Shown: in pieces, positions 8,873 to 17,643 of the stretch
How the letters are laid out: each line of letters begins with the position of its first letter
Numbering within the stretch: the first letter of the stretch is position 1
Source of the DNA: JAVDCA01 sp963819385
Lineage (GTDB): Bacteria > Pseudomonadota > Alphaproteobacteria > Rhizobiales > Xanthobacteraceae
DNA length: 64,000 nucleotides
Direction: 5' to 3'
Assembly (NCBI GenBank): GCA_963819385.1
Contig: CAWFVV010000006.1
Location: 1,550,001-1,614,000 of the forward strand
The notes under the pieces: model-generated
Seen by the model: the letters and a program-made list of their open reading frames with translations, nothing else
Told to the model about the DNA's origin: nothing
Databases searched by the model: none
Position numbers and translations under genes: made by a program

Positions 8873-9956
8873 ATGTTCGATCACATGAGCTTGCGGAAGA
8901 CGCGCAATCAGAAACATCAGATCCGGTCACGCCTCGTCAGCGGCGCGCTTGCCATGGCGGCTGCAGTATCGATGCCGACGATCGCCGCGGCCGACGAAGG
9001 CGGCGTGAGCTTCTGGGTCCCGGGCTTCTACGGGAGCCTCGCCTCGGCTCCCCAGCAGCCGGGATTCTCGCTGACGAGCATCTACTATCATACGAGCGTG
9101 TCCGCCGGCGCCGACGTCGCCGCCGCGCGCCAGGTCACGCGCGGCAACATCACCGCAAATCTGAGCGCAAATCTGACCGGCAGTCTCAATGCGAGCGGCG
9201 ATCTCGGTTTCGCCATCCCGTCCTACACGTTCGCCGAGCCGGTCCTGGGCGGTCAGGCGGGAATTGCCATGATAATCCCGATCGGCACGACCAAGGCCTC
9301 CGTCGAACTCGACGCTGACCGGGCTGGCCGGCCCGATCCCGTTCTCGATCGGTGGCGGGCGCACCGACGTATCGAGCGGGTTCGGCGACCTGGTTCCGAT
9401 ATTCTCGCTTCGCTGGAACATGGGCGCGAACAATTTCATGACCTATGTCACGGGGGACATCCCGGTCGGGGTCTATGATGCAAGCAGCCTCGCAAACATC
9501 GGCATCGGGCACGGTGCGATCGACGCAGGCGGCGGCTACACCTACTTCAATCCGCAGACCGGGCATGAATTCTCGGCGACCCTGGGCTTCACCTACAATT
9601 TCATCAATCAGACGACCCAATATCAGAACGGCATCGACATGCACTTCGATTGGGGCGCGTCGCAGTTCATCACCAAGCAATGGCAGGTCGGCGTGGTCGG
9701 CTATGCCTACGACCAGCTCTCCTGCGACAGCGGATCTGGCGACCGGCTCGGCTGCTTCGAGTTGCGCGTATTGGGCATCGGACCGCAGGTCGGCTACATC
9801 TTTCCGCTCGACAGTACGCATCAGGGATATCTGAACCTCAAGGCCTACAAGGAATTCGACGCCGACCACCGGGCCGATGGGTGGAATGTCTGGCTGACAT
9901 TCGTCGTCTCGCCAGCCGCCCCCGCCGCCCCGGCGAAGACGATGATCACCAAATAG
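8873..9956 (+). CDS. SphA/MetA-pathway-type outer-membrane protein (frameshifted)
   Basis: A beta-barrel outer-membrane protein of the phenol MetA-pathway/SphA family, about 360 residues once corrected. A signal peptide (about MSLRKTRNQKHQIRSRLVSG to IAAA) precedes the mature start DEGGVSFWVPGFYGSLAS, a hallmark opening of this family. The C-terminal half has alternating aromatic beta strands (GGGYTYFNPQTGHEFSATLG; GYLNLKAYKEFDADHRADGW). One extra base near 9311 shifts the frame: the N-terminal part reads to 9478 in the wrong frame, while TLTGLAGPIPFSIGGGRTDV continues in the other frame into MGANNFMTYVTGD. The locus length is 3n+1, which fits one inserted base. Members are proposed to bring hydrophobic compounds across the outer membrane; the substrate here is unknown. 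Confidence 0.85.
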
Positions 9957-10013
9957 CGCATCGTAGCGGCTTTCGGATTATTTCACCGCGGACGATTTGG
10001 CTATCCGGATGGC

Positions 10014-10619
10014 CTAAGGAGCGCTTTTCGCAGCGCCGCCTGGAGTCGCGCTCTTCTTGATGGCCGCGCTGTCGCGCCACCAGAACGGGGCCGTGATCCC
10101 GATCAGGACGAGGGCCGCCAACACGAGAAGAAGGGCCGATTGGCCGAGCCACGCGAGCGGCGGGACGCTCGCTCCCAGGACGATCCCGACGAGACAGATG
10201 CGCCAGGCCGCCATATGGACGCCGGCCGTGAAGGTGCCCAAGGCGAGGATGATGAGGGACGCTAGCGCCCGGCCGTCGGCATTCGCCATTTGGCCGACGT
10301 CCGCTACGGACATCAAATACATCGCGGCCAGAACTGCGGCCCAGTGGAGCACATTCGTCCAGATCAGCAACGACCGCATCCCGCGGCCCTCGACGACATG
10401 CCAGCGGGTCACGATGCAAACTATTCCGATGAATGGCGCGAGAGCCAGCCAATAGGGTAAGATCGGCTGCCGGGCGACGCTCGTATAGGCAATGCCGAAC
10501 AGAGCCAGGAGGAGGATCGCGAGATACGGCAGCTCGCGCGCCACGAACGCGCGCAGACCTGCGCGGAGGCCTGCGCTTGAAGAAATCGGCGCAACGTCCT
10601 TGGGGTGCTGGTCGATCAT
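10014..10619 (-). CDS. Multi-pass inner-membrane protein, unknown function
   Basis: A 201-residue protein with about five or six hydrophobic segments: YLAILLLALFGIAYTSV, LPYWLALAPFIGIVCIV, LIWTNVLHWAAVLAAMYLM, LASLIILALGTFTAGVHMAA, ICLVGIVLGASVPPLAWLG and LLLVLAALVLIGITAPFWW. The N-terminal 30 residues and the Ala/Lys-rich C-terminus are polar and probably cytoplasmic. No catalytic motif is visible. It lies downstream of the sulfatase gene on the same strand, but the strong hairpin at 10705 separates them. Confidence 0.75.
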   Translation of the reverse strand: MIDQHPKDVAPISSSAGLRAGLRAFVARELPYLAILLLALFGIAYTSVARQPILPYWLALAPFIGIVCIVTRWHVVEGRGMRSLLIWTNVLHWAAVLAAMYLMSVADVGQMANADGRALASLIILALGTFTAGVHMAAWRICLVGIVLGASVPPLAWLGQSALLLVLAALVLIGITAPFWWRDSAAIKKSATPGGAAKSAP

Positions 10620-10704
10620 GGTTCGCGCGTGCGTTCGCCGGAAGTTGATCGGATGGAGCCAGTTCGTCGACCAATGAGGCGGATCGAGATATTGCCTGTC
10701 GTTA

Positions 10705-10730
10705 GCGGGCGGCCCTTTCGGGCCGCCCGC
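10705..10730 (-). terminator. Strong GC hairpin after sulfatase gene
   Basis: Perfect 11-base arms (GCGGGCGGCCC and GGGCCGCCCGC) around a four-base loop, 24 bases beyond the sulfatase stop. No T-run follows, so termination strength is uncertain. Confidence 0.6.
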
Positions 10731-10753
10731 TCGGTCGTCAGCGTCTCGACGTC

Positions 10754-12472
10754 CTAGTCACCGGAGTGGCTGGTAGCCCGTTGCTCCTTGACCTGCCGCA
10801 GCACCTGGTCGAGGTTGTAGCTTTCCGGGCTCTGCAGCGGTGGGAACTGGGTGTAGCTTTCAAGCTCCTTCAGCCACAGGAGCTGGCCGAGCGGGATGAT
10901 GTTCCAGTCGTAGAGATACGCGGTGACCGGACCGGCAAGGGCGCCGCCTTCGCCGATGAGCGTTTTCATCTCATCACCCACCGAACCCTCGAACGGATCG
11001 CGTTTGATGTTGGCGACCTGGGGCCATTTGTAGGTCTGCACCCCGGCAAGCCCGCAGCTCGCGCAGGAACCCGCCATCGAGAAGTAGATCTTCCAGTTCT
11101 TGTATCGCACTGCCGACGGTGTGGGGCCGGTGTAATAGAAGAACGTGTCGCGGGCCGACTGGGTTGACCTGCCTTCCAGGTAGTCGCGCTGGTTAAAGCC
11201 GTCGAGCGTGGTCTTGACGATGCCGGGGTAGCTTCCGGCCTCGATCTGCTTCTTCAGTCCGTCGCCCTTGGGGCCGCCGGCAATGTCGACCAACGTCGGC
11301 AACCAGTCGAGAGACGCGAAGATATCCGACTTGACGGTGCCCGGCTTGATATGCCCGGGCCAGCGGACGACGAGTGGAGCCCGCATTCCGCCTTCCCAGG
11401 TCGTCAGCTTTCCGCCTTTGAAGGGGGTGTTGCCGCCGTCCGGGAAGGTGATCACCTCGGCGCCGTTGTCGGTGGTGAACACGACAATCGTGTTGTCGAG
11501 CTGGCCCATGTCCTCGAGCTTCTTGAAGACATAGCCGATGTTGTCGTCCATCTGCTTCATGCCGGCTTCGTTGACGCCCCAGTCCTTGCCGCCGGGCTCG
11601 CCGACCATCGCCATGTATTTCGGCGACAGCACGGTCGTGATGTGCATGCGCGCCGGGTTGTACCAAACGAAGAACGGCTTGTTGGTCTTCTTCGGGTCGT
11701 TGCGGTCGAGGAAGTCGACCACTTTGGCTGAGATTTCCTCATCCACGGTTCGCGACCGGTCCAGCGTGAGCGGGCCCTCGTCCCTGCAGGTCTGGTTCAG
11801 CTCCGTGCCGTCGTGGGACGTGCATGCGATGATCGGGCGCGGCGGCGTCAGGCAGACTGTCGTCTTCGAATCCACGGCGCCGGGGGGGTCCGAGAGGCCG
11901 CGTACCGGCGTGTTCTTGCACGGCGGAACGATGGACTGCTGGGTCGGCGACTTGTTGATGTCGGGGAAGCTGACCCCCTGCATCGCATCCAGATGGTACA
12001 AGTAGCCCCAGAATTCCTGGAAGCCGTGCGCCGTCGGCAGTGCCTGCGTGTGGTCACCCAGGTGGTTCTTGCCGAATTCGCCGGTGGTGTAGCCGAGGTC
12101 ATACAGGAACTTGGCCAGCGCCGGGGTGCCGGGCCGCAGGTAGGACGGGCTGCCCGGCAGTTGCGGCGGGATCATGCCGGTGCGCAACGGATGCATGCCG
12201 GTGAAGAAAGCATTGCGCCCGGCCGTGCAGCTCTGCTCGGCGTAGTAGGTCATGAAGATCGCACCTTCCTGTCCGATGCGATCGATGTTGGGCGTTTCCC
12301 CGACCATCAGGCCACGGTGATAGATGCTCGGCTGCATCCAGCCGATGTCGTCGCCCATGATAAAGAGGATATTGGGTCTCTGCGGCTGCTGCGCGGCCGC
12401 TGGCGGGACCAGCGTCGTGGTGACGGTGAGCGATGCCAGCAGGCCCAACCACATTTTTCGAGCCATCTCCAT
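10754..12472 (-). CDS. Arylsulfatase, exported
   Basis: A complete sulfatase of about 572 residues. The start at 12472 is chosen because GAGGAA lies upstream and a signal peptide follows at once (MEMARKMWLGLLASLTVTTT to AAAQ). Landmarks are the metal site FIMGDDIGWMQPS, the active-site signature SCTAGRNAFFTG with the formylglycine Cys, the GKNHLGD motif, FVWYNPARMH, and the C-terminal metal residues VVFTTDNGAE. The family hydrolyses sulfate esters in the periplasm. Activation needs the formylglycine-generating enzyme, which is present at 749-1750. The protein resembles the truncated sulfatase at the left edge but has a Sec-like rather than Tat-like leader. An upstream-extended reading to 12607 has no ribosome site. 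Confidence 0.93.
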   Translation of the reverse strand: MEMARKMWLGLLASLTVTTTLVPPAAAQQPQRPNILFIMGDDIGWMQPSIYHRGLMVGETPNIDRIGQEGAIFMTYYAEQSCTAGRNAFFTGMHPLRTGMIPPQLPGSPSYLRPGTPALAKFLYDLGYTTGEFGKNHLGDHTQALPTAHGFQEFWGYLYHLDAMQGVSFPDINKSPTQQSIVPPCKNTPVRGLSDPPGAVDSKTTVCLTPPRPIIACTSHDGTELNQTCRDEGPLTLDRSRTVDEEISAKVVDFLDRNDPKKTNKPFFVWYNPARMHITTVLSPKYMAMVGEPGGKDWGVNEAGMKQMDDNIGYVFKKLEDMGQLDNTIVVFTTDNGAEVITFPDGGNTPFKGGKLTTWEGGMRAPLVVRWPGHIKPGTVKSDIFASLDWLPTLVDIAGGPKGDGLKKQIEAGSYPGIVKTTLDGFNQRDYLEGRSTQSARDTFFYYTGPTPSAVRYKNWKIYFSMAGSCASCGLAGVQTYKWPQVANIKRDPFEGSVGDEMKTLIGEGGALAGPVTAYLYDWNIIPLGQLLWLKELESYTQFPPLQSPESYNLDQVLRQVKEQRATSHSGD

Positions 12473-12759
12473 AATCCGATTTCCTCGACTTTGCTGCCCG
12501 AGAAGGGCCGGCAGCCTGTGCCCGATGGCCGTCAAGCCAAAGCGCTGACGAAACGACGGCCGCATGCCAATTCCGCCGCCGCCAGATCGAGCGTCGGCGC
12601 CATGCATCCGCCTGATGGCGGATTGCCCCGTGCCCTGTCATACAGCGGCGAAAACGGGCAGCGCGCTATGCAAATTCTGCGGCTGGCGCCGCGACTTTCA
12701 GTAAAAGCCGATGGTATTTAAGACGTTATTCGTGAGCGGTATCAAAAGGTAAATCGTCC

Positions 12760-12780
12760 GCCGGGTTATTCAAACCCGGC
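12760..12780 (-). terminator. Hairpin after AraC gene
   Basis: Eight-base arms (GCCGGGTT and AACCCGGC) with a five-base loop, 70 bases downstream of the AraC-family gene ending at 12849 on the minus strand. It separates that gene from the sulfatase. The rest of 12473-12848 holds no supportable gene. Confidence 0.5.
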
Positions 12781-12848
12781 AGGCCGTGTCTCGTTCACTC
12801 CCAGTTCGCGATGCCGCGGCGCGGCGACGGGACGTCGTCGCAGAGAAC

Positions 12849-13892
12849 CTACGGTCGAGGATGATGGCCGCTCGCCAATCCGCGACCGGATGAGCGCATC
12901 GCGCTAAGATGCCGGTCCAACCGGCGATCGCCGCGTCTGGCCGGATCGGCCGGCGGCCGGCGCAGCGATGCGGAGGGGGCTTCGTGAAACAGCGCCCGGT
13001 ATTCGACGGAGAAACGCCCGAGCTCCCAGAAGCCGCACTTGGTGGCGATCTCGGTCACTGTCGTCGTCGTCGGGGCGGCGAGGTTGAGCGCGCGGTGCGC
13101 GAGATGCATCCGGCGCAGCCACAGATACCGGATGACGCCCATGCCCAGATGCTCCTGGCAGCACGCCCGCAGCGTACGCTCCGTTGCACCGGTCGCCGCG
13201 CAAATCTCCGCCAGGTACATCGGCTCGCCCTGGTTTGCCGTCAGGACGTCTTCGAGCCGCTCGATGATCGCGAGGTGCCGGTGAGCGCCGGTAGCATCGT
13301 CGACCGGCTCGGCTTCGGTCAGGCACATGACCATGGCATGGACGAGCGCCTGGTCGAGCGCCCGAGCGACCTGCGGGTGAGCGATCTTGTCCGGCGCCGT
13401 TCGGACGAGGTGCACTGCCCGTTTATGAAGCCTCACCAGCCGCGCCATGCGCGAAGTGCTCGGCCGCGCGATGTAGGCGCGCGATGGGGCGGTCAGTTCG
13501 CGGCCCGCGATGGCCTTGCCGGCGGCCGCGAGGTCGGCCGTCGTCAAGGACAGCGATCCCCAGTGGGACGCCGCCTCGGTCCGGCTGTGCATGGGATGCG
13601 CATCGTCGACGATGATATCGCCCGACGAAACAATTCTGCCGCAGCGAAACATCGCCGGTGCGTCTTCCCCGAGGAGAAACGCGATCGCGGGACGATCGGC
13701 GTCCACCGAGCCGCGAAGGATTCGGGGAAGGCTTTCGCGACCGCTTTGTATCCAGAGCCGCGGCAGCTCGATCTGTGTGAGCTCGGCATGAAACTCGCCC
13801 CGCCCCGTCACCAGGACCTCGAACTGCGCACCATGGATCGCGGATTGGTACGAATAAGGATCGCTGAACGCGAGAACTCGTCGCCGAGACAT
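12849..13892 (-). CDS. AraC-family transcriptional regulator
   Basis: A 347-residue regulator. The first 200 residues form an effector-binding-like region with no recognised ligand motif. The C-terminus is a typical AraC double helix-turn-helix: YLAEICAATGATERTLRACC, the linker RYLWLRRMHLAHRAL, and TVTEIATKCGFWELGRFSVE ending at YRALFHEAPSASLRR. The last 30 residues are Arg-rich and probably disordered. The gene lies upstream of the sulfatase in the same direction but 370 bases away, so it may control the sulfatase only by inference. It is a diverged neighbour of the AraC gene at 14102. Confidence 0.9.
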   Translation of the reverse strand: MSRRRVLAFSDPYSYQSAIHGAQFEVLVTGRGEFHAELTQIELPRLWIQSGRESLPRILRGSVDADRPAIAFLLGEDAPAMFRCGRIVSSGDIIVDDAHPMHSRTEAASHWGSLSLTTADLAAAGKAIAGRELTAPSRAYIARPSTSRMARLVRLHKRAVHLVRTAPDKIAHPQVARALDQALVHAMVMCLTEAEPVDDATGAHRHLAIIERLEDVLTANQGEPMYLAEICAATGATERTLRACCQEHLGMGVIRYLWLRRMHLAHRALNLAAPTTTTVTEIATKCGFWELGRFSVEYRALFHEAPSASLRRPPADPARRGDRRLDRHLSAMRSSGRGLASGHHPRP

Positions 13893-14101
13893 GACCAGCT
13901 CCCGCCACGGATACCGGACGAACCCGCCTCCCCGGGAGGCGTGAACTCTTTCTCGGCGCTCTCGGTCACCTCATCAACTGTACCAACGCATAGGTGATTG
14001 GATAGCACGGCTTGAATGACCGGCCGCACCGTGGCCACGAAAGCGCACCGGCGGTCACGCGAACGCCCTTTGGTACGATCCGAGCAGCGCGCCGGCGCGC
14101 G

Positions 14102-15106
14102 TCATGCGCAGGGCAGACCCCTGAGCGATCGCTTCCGTGTTTGCGATGGCAATTCCCCGAACAGCGCCTTGTATTCGCCCGCGAACCTGCCGAATTCCCT
14201 GACGCTGCAGGCGGCGAGCAGACGCGTCACCGTGAGCGAGAGAGACGCCTCGCTGAGCATCGTTCGGCGCACGTAATTGAGCTGATAGACCTTGAGGAAA
14301 CTGGCCGGCCCCATTCCGAGGAAAAAATGAAAGGCCCGGCGAAGGGTTCGATCGGACGCGCTGATCGCCTCGCAAAGAGTGTGCACGGTAGGCCGCGTCT
14401 TGCTCTGCATGCGCACGAATTCGAGCGCGCGTAGCACGATCTTCTCCGGCCGGGCCCGACTTCGGCCGGGCAACCGCGGACGTCCATCCTTGCGGCGCCT
14501 GGCCGCGACGGCCAGCAGGTCGATCAAGGGCTGCTCGAGCTCCGCCGCGCAAGACGCGTGCGATGCCTCGGCTTGGTCGGCAGCCTCTCGGATCCGGGTT
14601 GCGAGCTCGACGACGCGCGAAATCACGATCGGGACTGTCGAGACGACGGACACGCCCGCTCCGAGGGGGTCGTTGGCGTATTCCACCAAAGGCGTGCCGG
14701 AAATCCGCGCGCTGTCGGTCTTGAGGAACACCGATATCCAGTCGCCCGCGGCGCCCGAGCTGAGAAGGAATGGGCTCCCCGGCGGGATAACGACGATATC
14801 ACCCGGCGCGATCGCGCGGCCGTTTGCGCGTGCAGGCTCCGGGCCGGCGGATGTCTTCATGCGAAGGCCGATGACGTCCTTCGGCATGACGCCCATCCAG
14901 ACATTGGGGGCCCCTTCCCGCTCATGTTGAAGTGTCATGCCGTCGAGCGAGTACCGATCGATATGCCAATCGGCCTGCTCGCTCCCGGCGAGCATGACCA
15001 TGATGTCCATCCGATGCAGCTCCGCTGCGTAAGAGTTGAAGTCGGAAAGTTGGATGTGGCCGACTCCAATGCCGCCATTGCGGGCGCTTTCGGACAAAGT
15101 ATTCAT
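14102..15106 (-). CDS. AraC-family transcriptional regulator
   Basis: A 334-residue regulator whose N-terminal half has cupin-like features (GDIVVIPPGSPFLLSSG), as in AraC-type ligand-binding domains. The C-terminal DNA-binding part reads PTVHTLCEAISASDRTLRRA, FLGMGPASFLKVYQLNYVRR and VTRLLAACSVREFGRFAGEY, followed by KALFGELPS, a good AraC/XylS fit. It follows the other AraC gene in tandem with a 200-base gap. Upstream, 112 bases from the start, lies the best copy of the TTGCCCTTAGGGGCAA palindrome, a plausible operator for this gene. Confidence 0.9.
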   Translation of the reverse strand: MNTLSESARNGGIGVGHIQLSDFNSYAAELHRMDIMVMLAGSEQADWHIDRYSLDGMTLQHEREGAPNVWMGVMPKDVIGLRMKTSAGPEPARANGRAIAPGDIVVIPPGSPFLLSSGAAGDWISVFLKTDSARISGTPLVEYANDPLGAGVSVVSTVPIVISRVVELATRIREAADQAEASHASCAAELEQPLIDLLAVAARRRKDGRPRLPGRSRARPEKIVLRALEFVRMQSKTRPTVHTLCEAISASDRTLRRAFHFFLGMGPASFLKVYQLNYVRRTMLSEASLSLTVTRLLAACSVREFGRFAGEYKALFGELPSQTRKRSLRGLPCA

Positions 15107-15217
15107 GGGTCACAACCGGCGGCGTGTCCCCGAGCGACGTTGCGCAATTCCCGTGCCGCCCAGACGGGCAACGTCGATTCGCCGGCAATTCTGCCGCCAG
15201 GCCGGCGCCGCGCGATA

Positions 15218-15233
15218 TTGCCCTTAGGGGCAA
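15218..15233. promoter_or_regulatory. Palindromic element TTGCCCTTAGGGGCAA
   Basis: The cleanest copy of the recurring palindrome, with arms TTGCCC and GGGCAA around TTAG. The preceding CGATA is shared with the copies at 1985 and 3213. It is 112 bases upstream of the AraC gene start at 15106. It resembles an FNR/FixK box in its TTG and CAA ends, but the arms are two bases further apart. Confidence 0.5.
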
Positions 15234-15359
15234 CAAGCGATGCGACCGCCGCCGGATCCACGCGCAACTGGCCGGCGATCCCACCGGGGCATGATCCCGC
15301 AAAGGCCTGCTCCCTGCCTGCGACGGGATCGATGCCGGGCTTCGGAAAAATCACGCTCG

Positions 15360-15432
15360 ATCAATGAGCTGAAGCGTATCAATGAGCTGAAGCGTGATGA
15401 CGATGCGAGGAAACGACGTCGCGCTTCAGCGT
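15360..15432. repeat. Dispersed palindromic repeat with internal 18-base duplication
   Basis: ATCAATGAGCTGAAGCGT occurs twice in direct tandem (15360-15377 and 15378-15395), and the second copy opens an imperfect stem with CGACGTCGCGCTTCAG. A relative with perfect arms lies at 5371-5418. The element lies in the gap between the ECF sigma gene and an AraC gene. The rest of 15107-15539 holds no supportable gene. Confidence 0.55.
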
Positions 15433-15539
15433 CCCGCGAGGATCCACGCGTATCCGTCCAGATCACACGAGCGTCACGCGCGATCGCGGTACATGCCGTC
15501 GTTGCGCGCGTCGCCGTAAGGATTGCTCAGCCTGGGGCG

Positions 15540-16154
15540 TCACAGCCAGGCACGATCGACCCCGGCCTCCTTGAGCAATTCCGCCATGCGGGTGCGCGCG
15601 TAGAACATGCGGGTCTTGATGGTGCTTGTGGCAACGCCCATGCGCCGGGCCACGTCCTGGATCGGCTCGTCCTGAAAGTAGAACAGGTCGATGACCTCGC
15701 GCTGCGTAGGCGGCAGCTTCGCCAGGCATCGCTGGAGAACGATTCGCCTGTCGTCCTTCTCCATCTTGGCCGCCGCGTTGTCCGACGGATCCTCGATCGA
15801 CGTCGCGACGTCATCGGGCAACTGCGCCTCCGTACGGCGCTTCAAGGCCGACATCGCCTTGTAGCGGGCGATTCCCGCGAGCCACGTGAAAACTCGCGAT
15901 CGGCCTTTGAACTCGGAGGCGTGCCGCCACACCGCCAGAAACACCTCGTTGACGAGCTCCTCGGCGAGGGAGGGATCTCGGATCAGCCGCGTGAGAAAGA
16001 GAAGAATCCGGTCCTGGTGCCTGGCGTAGAGCTTCTGCAGCGCGCCTCCGTCGCCATCGATGATCGCATCGATGAGCGCCTCGTCCGGCATTTGCGGGAT
16101 GCCCGTACGATTGGGCCCACTGGATCGATCGGATGGCGCTGATGAGATTTGCAT
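15540..16154 (-). CDS. ECF-type RNA polymerase sigma factor
   Basis: A 204-residue sigma-70-family factor of the extracytoplasmic-function type. Region 2 is visible from ALQKLYARHQDRILLFLTRL through LAEELVNEVFLAVWRH to SRVFTWLAGIARYKAMSALK. Region 4 runs from LAKLPPTQREVIDLFYFQD to GVATSTIKTRMFYARTRMAE. The ATG at 16154 (MQISSAPS) is preferred; GGGGGA precedes it. A TTG at 16172 is possible but would begin inside a palindrome. No anti-sigma factor is adjacent, so control may be transcriptional through the palindrome at 16162. Confidence 0.92.
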   Translation of the reverse strand: MQISSAPSDRSSGPNRTGIPQMPDEALIDAIIDGDGGALQKLYARHQDRILLFLTRLIRDPSLAEELVNEVFLAVWRHASEFKGRSRVFTWLAGIARYKAMSALKRRTEAQLPDDVATSIEDPSDNAAAKMEKDDRRIVLQRCLAKLPPTQREVIDLFYFQDEPIQDVARRMGVATSTIKTRMFYARTRMAELLKEAGVDRAWL

Positions 16155-16161
16155 GACGTCC

Positions 16162-16183
16162 CCCGTTAACAATCGTTAACGGG
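16162..16183. promoter_or_regulatory. Palindromic operator at ECF sigma start
   Basis: Perfect nine-base arms (CCCGTTAAC and GTTAACGGG) separated by four bases, ending eight bases before the sigma-factor ATG at 16154. The position overlaps the 5' leader and would let a bound protein, or an RNA hairpin, block expression. The remaining bases to 16445 hold no supportable gene. Confidence 0.5.
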
Positions 16184-16445
16184 ACGTTACTGAAGGCGGC
16201 GGCCGATCCTCCATCATACGCCGGGACGGCTGCCACGCCTGAAAGGATAGGAGTTCTATACGAGGTTCGTTCGAGCCTGGGCCCGCTTGGCGTTACCGAC
16301 GCACCAGAAGCGCCGGTCGAGAAACAACCGAAAACCGAGAAGCCAGCAGAGCCGAGGTGACCGGATCGTCGATCAGAATTGCCATCGGAACGGAAAGTGC
16401 TCGAAAGGTAAGGCGTGCTGCGTTGCGGGCGTATTTTGTCTTCCG

Positions 16446-16994
16446 CTACGACGCGCCGGCCGCCCTCGTGTTCGTCGAACTCTCGTCAATGCATATCGCG
16501 ATACGAGCTGAATCTCGGTTGGGTCCGGCTCGTGGTTGTTTGAGGGCCTTGGTGAGGCAACTGAGGAGCGTTTCCTCGTCCAAAGGCTTGCTCAAGTAGC
16601 CGCAGGCTCCCTTTTGCAGGACCCGTAAGCCCACCGCTGCCTCCGGATAAGCGGTCATGAAGATGACGGGAAGACTGTGGCCGTCCGCGATCAGACGGCA
16701 TTGCAGCTCGGCGCCGTTCATCCCCGGCATTTGCATGTCGGTGATCACGCAGGAGCTGTCGCGCAGCCGCTCCGACTTGAGGAAATCCTCGGCGGACGCA
16801 AAGGAGGCCGTTGCGTAGCCCAGCAATTTCAGGAGCCCCTTGGTCGCTTCGCGGAACGAGGGATCGTCGTCGACGATCGATATGATGGTGTCCGGCAGAC
16901 CCACTTTTTTTTCCTCGGCTCGAGCCGGCAAATCACCGGACCCCGACATCGGCTGCACAGATGGACGCCGGACGCCGTCTGCGAAACCATACAC
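16446..16994 (-). CDS. Response regulator receiver protein
   Basis: A receiver of about 182 residues without a recognisable output domain. Catalytic landmarks are SIVDDDPSF, the phospho-acceptor CVITDMQMPGMNG, the switch Thr in VIFMTAYP and the Lys in GYLSKPLD. About 35 extra residues follow the receiver. The first 35 residues are polar, and the true start may be internal (MSGSGDLPARA at 16949) rather than the GTG at 16994. It is the third gene of a kinase, FixJ regulator, receiver operon, 11 bases after the regulator, and may be a phosphate sink or a second target of the same kinase. Confidence 0.88.
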   Translation of the reverse strand: MYGFADGVRRPSVQPMSGSGDLPARAEEKKVGLPDTIISIVDDDPSFREATKGLLKLLGYATASFASAEDFLKSERLRDSSCVITDMQMPGMNGAELQCRLIADGHSLPVIFMTAYPEAAVGLRVLQKGACGYLSKPLDEETLLSCLTKALKQPRAGPNRDSARIAICIDESSTNTRAAGAS

Positions 16995-17004
16995 ACGTAT
17001 AGGT

Positions 17005-17643
17005 TCAGGACTTTTCCCCCGTAATTCCCAGGCTCTGCGCCATCTTGACGAGTTCCGCCAATGAACGCGCCTTCATCTTCCGGGTACCGTTGGCGCGGTG
17101 CAGCTTGACCGTGATTTCGGCGAGGCCCATCTGCGCCGCGATCTGCTTGTTCATGAGGCCTGCGGTCACGAGCGTCATTACCTCTCGCTCCCGCTCCGTC
17201 AACGTCTCGTACGCAGCTCGCAACGCCGCATCGCCCTCGTCGCGCTCGCGCCTCGTGCGGTCGCGCTCGAGCGCCGTATGAACGGCATCGAGCATGTCCT
17301 GATCGCGAAACGGCTTGGTGAGGAACTCGACCGCGCCCGCCTTCATCGCCTTGACGGACATCGGGATGTCGCCGTGCCCGGTGATGAAGATGATCGGAAT
17401 CTGGATGTTTGCCTTGGCGAGCTCGGTTTGAAAATCGAGCCCGCTGATCCCGGGCAGCCGGATATCGAGCACGAGGCAGCTCGCAACCTCCGGCAGCTTG
17501 CTCTTCAGGAAGTCGGCGGCCGAGGCAAATGCTTCGACCTCATGACCGACCATCCGGAAAAGGGCCCCGAGCGACGCGCGCACGGACGCATCGTCGTCGA
17601 TGACGAAAACCGCGGATCGCATATCGCCCTGCGCCTTGCTCAT
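17005..17643 (-). CDS. FixJ-family response regulator
   Basis: A 212-residue regulator. Receiver: VFVIDDDASV, phospho-acceptor CLVLDIRLPGISG, switch Thr in IIFITGHGDIPMSV and Lys in FLTKPFRDQD. LuxR-type output: TLTEREREVMTLVTAGLMNK then AEITVKLHRANGTRKMKARS. Its ATG overlaps the corrected stop codon of the upstream kinase (ATGA), so the pair is translationally coupled and is almost certainly a cognate two-component system. The small receiver at 16446 follows after 11 bases. Confidence 0.94.
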   Translation of the reverse strand: MSKAQGDMRSAVFVIDDDASVRASLGALFRMVGHEVEAFASAADFLKSKLPEVASCLVLDIRLPGISGLDFQTELAKANIQIPIIFITGHGDIPMSVKAMKAGAVEFLTKPFRDQDMLDAVHTALERDRTRRERDEGDAALRAAYETLTEREREVMTLVTAGLMNKQIAAQMGLAEITVKLHRANGTRKMKARSLAELVKMAQSLGITGEKS

